From positions 124,001 through 188,000 of the forward strand of contig JAZSEA010000075.1 in NCBI GenBank assembly GCA_045531455.1: a stretch of DNA of 64,000 nt. The letters are read 5' to 3'. The position numbers were made by a program, and so were the translations under genes. This DNA is from CAG-390 sp045531455 (lineage in GTDB: Bacteria; Bacillota; Clostridia; Oscillospirales; CAG-272). The notes below the pieces were generated by a model. That model ran no database searches. It was not told the origin of the DNA and was given only the letters and a program-made list of their open reading frames with translations. Positions 43,318 through 50,435 of the stretch are shown piece by piece; the first letter of the stretch is position 1; every line of letters starts with the position of its first letter.

Positions 43318-44016
43318 TCATACCTTTCCGTATCTTCTCTGACGACGGTAAAATTCCTCGACAGCCTTGTCGATATCATCAGAAGTCATATCCGGCCATA
43401 ACGTATCGGTAAAGTAAAATTCAGAATAAGCCGACTGCCACATAAGGAAGTTGGAAAGTCTCTGCTCGCCTGCTGTGCGAACGATAAGATCGGGATCGGG
43501 AGTCCCCGCAGTATAAAGCTCGGATGCAATATCTTCAGCCGAAACCGCAGTCTTTCCCTTAGCGATCAACGAATTGACAGCGTGGACAAGCTCATCCTTA
43601 CCACCGTAATTGAGTGCAATACTCAAAGTAAGCGAATTGTCTTTGGTAATTTCCTCAAGTCGTGCGGCTTTTGCGGCAAGAGAAGGATCAAGTCGTGAAA
43701 TATCACCGATAAATCTCATTCGGATATCATACTCGCGGAATGATTTTTCACATTCGTCGAGATATGTATCGAGCAATTTCATTATTGACTTGACTTCTTT
43801 TTCGGGCCTTGCCCAATTCTCCGTAGAAAATGCGTAGACTGTTACATATTTGATTCCGATATCGCCGCAATATCTTACGACCTTTCTGAACGCTTCCGCA
43901 CCATAGCGGTGACCGTAGCGTCGAGGCATTCCACGACGCTCCGCCCACCTGCCATTGCCATCCATTATGAAAGCGATATGCTGCAGTCTGCTATCTACTT
44001 TAATATTGTCAGACAT
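43318..44016 (-). CDS. uppS: Isoprenyl (undecaprenyl diphosphate) transferase
   Basis: Cis-prenyltransferase making the lipid carrier of cell-wall synthesis. 232 residues. The catalytic motif FIMDGNGRWAERRGM (Asp19, Arg23) is at 17-31; YGHRYGAEAFRKVVRY follows; ALNYGGKDEL near 137 and PDPDLIVRTAGEQRLSNFLMWQ near 175-196 are conserved. It lies between frr and cdsA with a short gap on each side. Confidence 0.96.
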   Translation of the reverse strand: MSDNIKVDSRLQHIAFIMDGNGRWAERRGMPRRYGHRYGAEAFRKVVRYCGDIGIKYVTVYAFSTENWARPEKEVKSIMKLLDTYLDECEKSFREYDIRMRFIGDISRLDPSLAAKAARLEEITKDNSLTLSIALNYGGKDELVHAVNSLIAKGKTAVSAEDIASELYTAGTPDPDLIVRTAGEQRLSNFLMWQSAYSEFYFTDTLWPDMTSDDIDKAVEEFYRRQRRYGKV

Positions 44017-44033
44017 TTATCTACCAACTACCG

Positions 44034-44588
44034 TCAGATAGACATTACTTCCTTAGTCTTCTTAGCGGTAACGTCATCAACAAGCTTGATGTACTTATCG
44101 GTGAGATCCTGAACAGACTTTTCGGAAGCCTTCTGCTCATCCTCGGTCATCTCGCCGTCCTTCTTCAGCTTCTTGCACTTATCAATAGCATCACGGCGAA
44201 TATTTCTAACAGCAACCTTTGCATTTTCGCCTTCCTTCTGAACCTGCTTTACAAGTTCCTTACGGCGCTCCTCGGTAGGCTGGGGGAATACGAGTCTGAT
44301 TACACGGCCGTCGTTCGCGGGAGTAATTCCGATGTCGGAAGCAAGGATAGCCTTCTCAATCGCCTTGAGAGTGGACATATCATAGGGGGTGATTGTTACA
44401 GTCTTGGAGTCGGTTGCCTTAACGTCAGCCATCGAGTTGATGGGTGTGGGCGATCCGTAGTACTCAAAGTTGATTCCGTTAAGGAGCATAGGGTTAGCTC
44501 TGCCCGCTCTGATCAGAGAAAGTGCGTTCTCATAGGAATCAATAGATTTCTTCATTTTTTCTTCGTAAGATTTGCAATCGAGTTTCAT
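44034..44588 (-). CDS. frr: Ribosome recycling factor
   Basis: Splits post-termination ribosomes with EF-G. 184 residues. Contains IRAGRANPMLLNGINFEYYG near 26-46, TPYDMSTLKAIEKAI near 92, and a long coiled helix with PTEERRKELVKQVQKEGENAKVAVRNIRRDA in the second half. A consensus ribosome site (GGAGG) precedes the ATG. It follows pyrH after 35 bases. Confidence 0.98.
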   Translation of the reverse strand: MKLDCKSYEEKMKKSIDSYENALSLIRAGRANPMLLNGINFEYYGSPTPINSMADVKATDSKTVTITPYDMSTLKAIEKAILASDIGITPANDGRVIRLVFPQPTEERRKELVKQVQKEGENAKVAVRNIRRDAIDKCKKLKKDGEMTEDEQKASEKSVQDLTDKYIKLVDDVTAKKTKEVMSI

Positions 44589-44623
44589 TTTGTTGATCCT
44601 CCGTTTTATGTAATATTTATAAT

Positions 44624-45331
44624 TTACTTTGTGATTCTTGTGCCGCGGGATTCACCCTTAACGGCTTTTACTATATCTTCGGTATTTGAAAGTTGGAAAG
44701 CAAACGCATCGGGGCCGAACTCTGAACCGAGAGCAGATGCCGCAAGATCAATTCCCTTGAGGCCTCTGGAGATCATTTCCGCATAACTGATCTCATCAAA
44801 GAATACAGCGTTCGGATCCTTCTTGGGATCTCTGTCGTAGATACCGTCAATGTTTTTTGCGAGAAGGAAGACATCGGCATTGATTTCATTTGCTCTCAAA
44901 ATACCTGCGGTATCGGTTGAGAAATAAGGATTGCCTGTTCCACCGCCAAAGAATACGATATTTCCTTCATCAAGAGCTTCGCGTGCTACGTCTGCAGAGT
45001 ATCTTCTTGCATAAGGCTCCATAAATGTGGAAGTCATAACGATCGCCTTACCGCCCGCCTTGATAACTGCATCCTTTGCCGCGAGAGCATTTATGATTGT
45101 ACCGAGCATTCCCATGCTGTCTGCGGTAGAGCGATCCATATCACCGCTACTTCTGCCGCGCCAGATATTGCCCGCACCGATAATTACGCCAATTTCAACC
45201 CCGTCATTTGCAAGCTTGACGAGTGTTGAAGCAATGTCTTCAAGGAAATCAAAATCAATTATCGATCCCTGACCCGAAATAGCCTCACCTGAAAGCTTGA
45301 GTAAAACGCGTTTGTACTTATAATCAGACAT
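44624..45331 (-). CDS. pyrH: Uridylate kinase
   Basis: Phosphorylates UMP to UDP with ATP. Amino-acid-kinase-like fold, 235 residues. Begins YKRVLLKLSGEAISG; GAGNIWRG near 52, GGTGNPYFSTDTA near 130, and LLAKNIDGIYDRDPKKDP near 155 are diagnostic. First gene of the run to polC, with its own promoter, separated from tsf by a terminator. The tail DAFAFQLSNTEDIVKAVKG is usual. Confidence 0.97.
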   Translation of the reverse strand: MSDYKYKRVLLKLSGEAISGQGSIIDFDFLEDIASTLVKLANDGVEIGVIIGAGNIWRGRSSGDMDRSTADSMGMLGTIINALAAKDAVIKAGGKAIVMTSTFMEPYARRYSADVAREALDEGNIVFFGGGTGNPYFSTDTAGILRANEINADVFLLAKNIDGIYDRDPKKDPNAVFFDEISYAEMISRGLKGIDLAASALGSEFGPDAFAFQLSNTEDIVKAVKGESRGTRITK

Positions 45332-45363
45332 TTCAAATTCCCCTTATATTCGCAATATATATT

Positions 45364-45392
45364 ATTTTATCTTATTTTATGCGATTTGTAAA
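45364..45392 (-). promoter_or_regulatory. SigA promoter of pyrH operon
   Basis: On the minus strand TTTACA (45387-45392), a 17-base spacer and TAAAAT (45364-45369). Confidence 0.6.
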
Positions 45393-45421
45393 TAGTTATT
45401 TGTAAATTTCTATGAAAAATA

Positions 45422-45466
45422 GCAAAAAAATTTCCCGCTTGCATTTATAACAATGCAAGCAGGAAT
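45422..45466 (-). terminator. Terminator of rpsB-tsf
   Basis: On the minus strand CTTGCATTGTTATAAATGCAAG with flanking CCTG/CGGG pairs is followed by TTTTTTT. It ends the rpsB-tsf transcript before pyrH. Confidence 0.92.
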
Positions 45467-45471
45467 AGAAA

Positions 45472-46404
45472 TTAGTTATTTCCGGTGAGCTTAGCAATCT
45501 CTTCTGCGAAATTGTCTTCTCTCTTCTCAAGGCCTTCGCCCTTTTCATAAAGTACAAAGTCAACGACCTTGATCTCGCCGCCAAGTCTCTTGCCCTCGGT
45601 CTCGAGGTACTTGCCAACGGTCATATCGTCTTCCTTGAAGAAGGACTGATCGAGGAGACATACGTTCTCGTAGAACTTGCCCATCTTACCGATAACGATC
45701 TTCTCGAGGATCGCGTCGGGCTTGTTAGCGTTCTTGGGATCGTTCTTAAGAGCTGCAACCTGGATGTTCTTCTCTTCCTCGATTACGTTTGCGGGAACTT
45801 CCTCGCGGCAAACGTAGGTAGGAGGGGAACCTGCAGCGATCTGGAGAGCAATGTTCTTAGCAACTGCTGCGAACTCGTCATTGTTAGTAACTGCCTCGTC
45901 AGCGGTGAAGCGAACGATTACGCCTGCAACACCTGCACCGTGAATGTAAGTGCTGGTGATACCCTCGCGGATAACGAAACGACGGATAGTGATCTTCTCA
46001 CCGATGGTGAAGATCATTTCCTTGAGCTTAGCGTCAACGGTAATATCGGAACCGTCGAAGTTAGCAGTGATAAGCTCCTCCGCGTTAGCGGGCTTGATAG
46101 CGATGATGGTACGGAGAAGACCCTTAACGAACTCCTTGAAGGTGTCGTTCTTTGCAACAAAGTCGGTCTCTGCGTTAACCTCGATCATAGCGGATACGTT
46201 GCCATCCTTAAGAATGTCAACAACGCCCTCAGCAGCGATTCTGCCTTCCTTCTTAGCAGCTACAGCAAGGCCTCTCTCGCGGAGAACCTTCATAGCCTTT
46301 TCCATATCGCCCTCAGCCTCAACAAGTGCCTTCTTGCACTCCATCATACCGATACCGGTCTTAGCGCGGAGAGCTGCAACGTCTTTTGCGTTAATAGTAG
46401 CCAT
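45472..46404 (-). CDS. tsf: Elongation factor Ts
   Basis: Exchanges GDP for GTP on EF-Tu. 310 residues. The N-terminal UBA-like domain is clear: AALRAKTGIGMMECKKALVEAEGDMEKAM with LRERGLAVAAKKEGR following. The core contains EVNAETDFVAKNDTFKEFV near 77-95 and KFYENVCLLDQSFFKED near 247. It has a consensus ribosome site (AAGGAG) and follows rpsB by about 38 bases. Confidence 0.98.
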   Translation of the reverse strand: MATINAKDVAALRAKTGIGMMECKKALVEAEGDMEKAMKVLRERGLAVAAKKEGRIAAEGVVDILKDGNVSAMIEVNAETDFVAKNDTFKEFVKGLLRTIIAIKPANAEELITANFDGSDITVDAKLKEMIFTIGEKITIRRFVIREGITSTYIHGAGVAGVIVRFTADEAVTNNDEFAAVAKNIALQIAAGSPPTYVCREEVPANVIEEEKNIQVAALKNDPKNANKPDAILEKIVIGKMGKFYENVCLLDQSFFKEDDMTVGKYLETEGKRLGGEIKVVDFVLYEKGEGLEKREDNFAEEIAKLTGNN

Positions 46405-46442
46405 TTTATTACTCCTTAAAATTTAAATTATTGAGTTATAAA

Positions 46443-47177
46443 TTACTCAGCGTCTGCGGTCTCGGTAGCCTCTTCAGCCTCAGGAGCGTTCTGCTCACCC
46501 TGCTTGCCTTCGATAACTGCGTCAGCGAGTACGGAAGAAATGAGCTTGATAGCGCGGATAGCGTCATCGTTACCGGGAATGATGTAGTCTGCATCATCGG
46601 GGTCACAGTTGGTGTCAACGATTGCGATTACGGGAATGCCAAGCTTCTTAGCTTCCTTAACAGCGTTAGCTTCCTTCTTGGTATCAACAATGAATACTGC
46701 AGCGGGAAGCTCGGTCATGGTCTTGATACCGCCGTAGTTCTTCTCGAGGTCGATCATTTCCTTGTTGAGAGCAGCAGCTTCCTTCTTGGGGAGCATATCA
46801 AAGGTGCCGTCCTCGCTCATCTTGGTGAGGGTGTTGAGTCTGTTGATGGACTTCTTGATGGTCTTGAAGTTGGTCATCATACCGCCGGGCCAACGAACGT
46901 TAACGTAGTACATACCGCATCTCTCTGCCTCTTCCTTGATGGCATCGGCAGCCTGCTTCTTGGTACCTACGAAGAGGATGTTCTTACCGGAAGCTGCAAC
47001 TTCCTTAACGTAAGCGTATGCCTCGTCGATCTTGTCAACGGTCTTTGCAAGATGGATGATGTAAAGGCCGTTACGCTCGGTGTAGATGTACTCAGACATC
47101 TTAGGGTTCCATCTTCTGGTGTGATGTCCGAAATGGACGCCTGCTTCAAGCAGCTGTTTCATGGTGATTACTGACAT
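46443..47177 (-). CDS. rpsB: 30S ribosomal protein S2
   Basis: Small-subunit protein needed for binding S1-like factors and mRNA. The start is the ATG at 47175-47177 (MSVITMKQLLEAGVHFGHHT), after AAGGAGGACATTAAA; a 29-residue in-frame extension runs through the leader and is rejected. 244 residues. MAKTVDKIDEAY-type segment, FVGTKKQAADAIKEEAERCG near 70, the signature PDA-like VFIVDTKKEANAVKEAKKLGIPV near 150-172 and VDTNCDPDDADYIIPGNDDA near 175-195 fit S2. The C-terminus is acidic (EAEEATETADAE). Confidence 0.98.
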   Translation of the reverse strand: MSVITMKQLLEAGVHFGHHTRRWNPKMSEYIYTERNGLYIIHLAKTVDKIDEAYAYVKEVAASGKNILFVGTKKQAADAIKEEAERCGMYYVNVRWPGGMMTNFKTIKKSINRLNTLTKMSEDGTFDMLPKKEAAALNKEMIDLEKNYGGIKTMTELPAAVFIVDTKKEANAVKEAKKLGIPVIAIVDTNCDPDDADYIIPGNDDAIRAIKLISSVLADAVIEGKQGEQNAPEAEEATETADAE

Positions 47178-47322
47178 TTTAATGTCCTCCTTAATTTGGT
47201 TTTTTCCACCGCAATTCCTGTGCTCCGTCCGACCTTTAAACATATAAAGGCACCGGGACGGCAACTTAGAAATGCGTGTGTTTTATGTTAAACGCCGCTT
47301 CACCGTGAAAGCGCGGCGCAAA
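47178..47322 (-). promoter_or_regulatory. Structured 5' leader of rpsB
   Basis: About 145 bases lie between the predicted start of transcription and the rpsB ATG. On the minus strand two hairpins can form: CGCCGC against GCGGCG with inner TTCAC/GTGAA (47293-47318), and CCGTCC against GGACGG enclosing CCTTT/AAAGG (47225-47261). Neither is followed by a T-run. An autoregulatory S2-binding site is possible; not a family I recognise. Confidence 0.5.
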
Positions 47323-47329
47323 CATTGGC

Positions 47330-47358
47330 ATTATATCACATTTTAATTAAATAAGCAA
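47330..47358 (-). promoter_or_regulatory. SigA promoter of rpsB-tsf
   Basis: On the minus strand TTGCTT (47353-47358), a 17-base spacer and TATAAT (47330-47335) with a TGTGA upstream of the -10. Confidence 0.75.
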
Positions 47359-47402
47359 CAGTTTTTTTACGAGTTTACATATTATTTACAATCGCGGTAG
47401 CT

Positions 47403-47684
47403 TCAAGAACGCTTTTTCCTCTCGCAACACAGCGAATCAAGCTCTGATTCCGATATCTTGACAAGTACTGCATCATCTCCTATGCATTCGATCCTGCTCC
47501 AGGGAATGATGAGCGGAGCCTCCTTTGAAAAACCAAGAAATCCTCCTGTTCTGCATAAGATCACTGAACAAATCTGACCGTTGCAGGAATCAAACTCGAT
47601 CTCGCTGATATAACCAAGCCTTGAACCGCTGCATAGATTTATTACATCCTTTTCTCTAAGTTGAGAGCACGTTAAACGGGACAT
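47403..47684 (-). CDS. YlmC/YmxH family protein (PRC-barrel)
   Basis: A 93-residue PRC-barrel protein of the YlmC/YmxH group, linked to sporulation in Bacillus and clostridia by name and distribution, with no firm function. Begins RLTCSQLREKDVINLCSGSRLGYISEIEFD; the barrel ends with PLIIPWSRIECIGDDAVLVKI. The cysteines in the C-terminal CCERKKRS are not conserved in my recollection. Last gene of the long minus-strand run from ruvC; 44 bases after the P-type ATPase-like gene, with AGGAGG ahead of the ATG. Confidence 0.82.
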   Translation of the reverse strand: MSRLTCSQLREKDVINLCSGSRLGYISEIEFDSCNGQICSVILCRTGGFLGFSKEAPLIIPWSRIECIGDDAVLVKISESELDSLCCERKKRS

Positions 47685-47728
47685 ATCTTTCCTCCTGCGT
47701 GTGATAGACTATTATATGCCCCAAATGA

Positions 47729-50413
47729 TCAATTATTCCGAGATGAAGAAAATGCAGAAAGCAATGCGGATATTATCAATACGGTTAAAACTCCCGCGGA
47801 AGCAGATATCAAAATGTACGATAGTTGATTAAAACTCAGTTTATAAAAACCGAGAAGATTAAAGAACGAGTACACTTTATCCGACAAGCGACTTTGGAGA
47901 ATCAGCAATGCCGAAGAAACTGCGGTACACAGAAGATAGCACCAATTGATCTTCTTTCGTTTGGAACGCTTGTTGAGAATCAGGAGAAAAGCTCCTGTTG
48001 CAAAAATCTGAGCCGCATTTATACTATGCATCACAAAGCCGGGCGCAACCAAAGAGGTAAGCTTTCCGGTAGCTAAAAGAACGTCGGTAATCAGTAACAC
48101 AACACTCGCGGTAATAGCGCCTGCTATCGCAAATGAAATGAATAGCGCAGATGAAAAGAGTTTGTTGGCATCGGATGCGGCGTTTTTCGGCTTAACGGGA
48201 ATTCCGCTTGCCATCATAATCGAAACATGAGCTACTGCGTCAAAGATGAATCCCGAAAGAAGGATCATAAGTGTAGACATCATAAGCGCAGATTTACCGA
48301 GAATCAACGGAACACATACCGCAACGATGCGAACAAACATCGAAAACGATAGATAATTCCTATAGATTCCAAGCTTAAGTCGAGCGATCGATGACCCACG
48401 AACCATTTTTAAAGCGTCATATAAACCGCCCTCACGCGTGACTGAGTCCGCCTCACGAAGTGAAAGAGATGAAGATATTCGTATTGAATCGTACGAATTT
48501 CCACTCGTAGCATAAACGTTAAGCGGCGAAACAGCTTTTCTGTCTGATGAGTCCTTGATGATCGGCAAAATTTTTCTGCCGTTTTTTATTAATCTTGTGG
48601 TCAATTCGGATACCGCCGATGCGCCAAAGCCGATATATACCTTGGTAGTCAGCGGAGCATCAGTTATACTTAAACCGTTACGTACGTATTCGGAGGCAAC
48701 AGCAATATCGCGCGAGCCGTCTGTCAATCCTGAGAGCTTTGCAAGATTTACATTTGCAGACGATTCTTCGTTCAGTACCAATATCGGATTAATACCGCTG
48801 ACCGCAAGCTCTTCCGCTAATTCTCCGTTAGCAAAAGGATATTCGTTTCCGACAGCAAGCAAGCCTTCAAAGACAGCGCCTTTTTCACCGGGAAGCAATG
48901 ATACAAATATAAAAGTTTTAAGACCTATGGTCATATACTTGTTATACTGTTCAATAATGCTGTCATAGCTCGAGCGCTCGAGCTTCCATAATCCTCCGCC
49001 TTCGGTTCTGATAGATTTGCACTTATCAAGAATAGAAGGATCTGTCACGCAAGCTGTATAATGAATCGGACGACCTTCCGTGTCAAGTTTGAAGACACAA
49101 GCGCGTGAGCCCATCAAAGGAAAATTCTTTACGATCCGAGGTTTTTCCTTTGCAGTAATCTCTTCACGAGCAAAGCTTATATCATTCAGAAAATTCAATA
49201 TAGCTTTATGATCTGAAGGTAATCCGCTGATGCGTGTAAACCGAAATAAGGGAACGATAACTGAATAAAAAGCATCCAGATCCTTTGATCTGAGAGAATC
49301 AAATCTGTATTGCTTATCTGCGAACCAGACACGTCTGACTGTATTTTCACGATCAATAAGAACTTCGGGATTAAGAATCAGCATTGTATCAGCATCCGCC
49401 AGAGATTCCGCCGAAGAAAGTTTCGTGATCCTGCTATCAACGTTTGATTTTGCTTTCTTTGCACGCGATGATAACAGTATTTCTTTCGTCACAAGCGTTT
49501 CAGCCGGGGCTACGGCAATCTCGCTCATACAAGTAACAGCGAGCGAAAGCATTGTCAAAAATAAATACAGCAGATCAATAGGTGCCGTTTCTGTTTTTGT
49601 CAAAGTCTGTAACAATATTGAAACAAGTGTAAAAGGTACAACGGCGAAAAATACAGCAAGAGAGACTTTCTTCGATGAAGAATAAAACTTGCGTAGGTAA
49701 ACAGGAGTATCGTTCGAGGGAACGAGTTTGATACCTGAATGAATTGAACCGATGACGGTGTCCTCTCCAGTTTCGGTAACTATTGCACTTCCCTTGCCCG
49801 ATATAACCATCGAGCCAGCATAAACCATATTGGTATATGAATCCAAGACAGCATCAGCGTCGGTCATAACAGCAGAGTCCTTGTTGGTGCGCTTATACTC
49901 AAGCTTACCGGACTTTTCATCAATTTTCCGCTCTGCGACAACAAGCCCGTCAGCGGAGACGATACGCGCGTCTGCGGGAATAATATCGCCTTTGGAAAAA
50001 GATATCAAATCGCCGATATCCACGTCAAACACGCTAAGTCTGATGTTGTTGCCGTTTTCGGTAATTTTTGATACAGGCAGGAGCATTCTGTATGAATTCG
50101 ATATACGCTTTGACGAGCTGTACTTAACAAAGAATGCAAACAAAAATACCGAAACGATTAATACTATTCCTGCAACTGATTCATGTAAATGACCCATAAA
50201 CGACGCAAGAATATAAGTAACCGCAAGCAGCATAAAAGAGGCATCCGACAGCAGCTGCTTGATAACACTTCCCGCGTCCGCAGACGGAAGCAAAAAAATA
50301 TTGTTCTTTCCGCGACGGCGTTTGTCATCGGAATCAACGGTTCGTCCGTTGCGAATATCAGTTCCGAATTCCATTGCAACGTCGGAAATATCATATTCGT
50401 GCCAGCGTGCCAT
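47729..50413 (-). CDS. Degenerate P-type ATPase-like membrane protein (pseudo-pump)
   Basis: 894 residues laid out like a cation-transporting P-type ATPase: an N-terminal WHEYDISDVAMEFGTDIRNG region, a first helix pair (56-97), an A domain (about 110-225, with VDIGDLISFSKGDIIPADAR and IVTETGEDTVIG), a second helix pair (248-300), P/N domains (about 330-690), and six C-terminal helices. Yet every catalytic motif is changed: TGES is DEKS (165-168), DKTGT is LNPEV (347-351, ungapped against the surrounding VExLxSxxxI...L context), KGAPE is VTDPS, TGD is LNE, and TGDGVND is IKDSSDR. So it should not phosphorylate or pump. It has a good ribosome site (GAAAGGAGG) and lies 22 bases after the ClpE-like gene. 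Function unknown. Confidence 0.82.
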   Translation of the reverse strand: MARWHEYDISDVAMEFGTDIRNGRTVDSDDKRRRGKNNIFLLPSADAGSVIKQLLSDASFMLLAVTYILASFMGHLHESVAGIVLIVSVFLFAFFVKYSSSKRISNSYRMLLPVSKITENGNNIRLSVFDVDIGDLISFSKGDIIPADARIVSADGLVVAERKIDEKSGKLEYKRTNKDSAVMTDADAVLDSYTNMVYAGSMVISGKGSAIVTETGEDTVIGSIHSGIKLVPSNDTPVYLRKFYSSSKKVSLAVFFAVVPFTLVSILLQTLTKTETAPIDLLYLFLTMLSLAVTCMSEIAVAPAETLVTKEILLSSRAKKAKSNVDSRITKLSSAESLADADTMLILNPEVLIDRENTVRRVWFADKQYRFDSLRSKDLDAFYSVIVPLFRFTRISGLPSDHKAILNFLNDISFAREEITAKEKPRIVKNFPLMGSRACVFKLDTEGRPIHYTACVTDPSILDKCKSIRTEGGGLWKLERSSYDSIIEQYNKYMTIGLKTFIFVSLLPGEKGAVFEGLLAVGNEYPFANGELAEELAVSGINPILVLNEESSANVNLAKLSGLTDGSRDIAVASEYVRNGLSITDAPLTTKVYIGFGASAVSELTTRLIKNGRKILPIIKDSSDRKAVSPLNVYATSGNSYDSIRISSSLSLREADSVTREGGLYDALKMVRGSSIARLKLGIYRNYLSFSMFVRIVAVCVPLILGKSALMMSTLMILLSGFIFDAVAHVSIMMASGIPVKPKNAASDANKLFSSALFISFAIAGAITASVVLLITDVLLATGKLTSLVAPGFVMHSINAAQIFATGAFLLILNKRSKRKKINWCYLLCTAVSSALLILQSRLSDKVYSFFNLLGFYKLSFNQLSYILISASAGVLTVLIISALLSAFSSSRNN

Positions 50414-50435
50414 GTCGTGCCTCCTTTCAAAAGCA

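Noticed and set aside
46431..47174. A 247-residue plus-strand frame
   Set aside because: Opposite strand of rpsB; biased codon use of a highly expressed gene leaves long open frames on the reverse strand.
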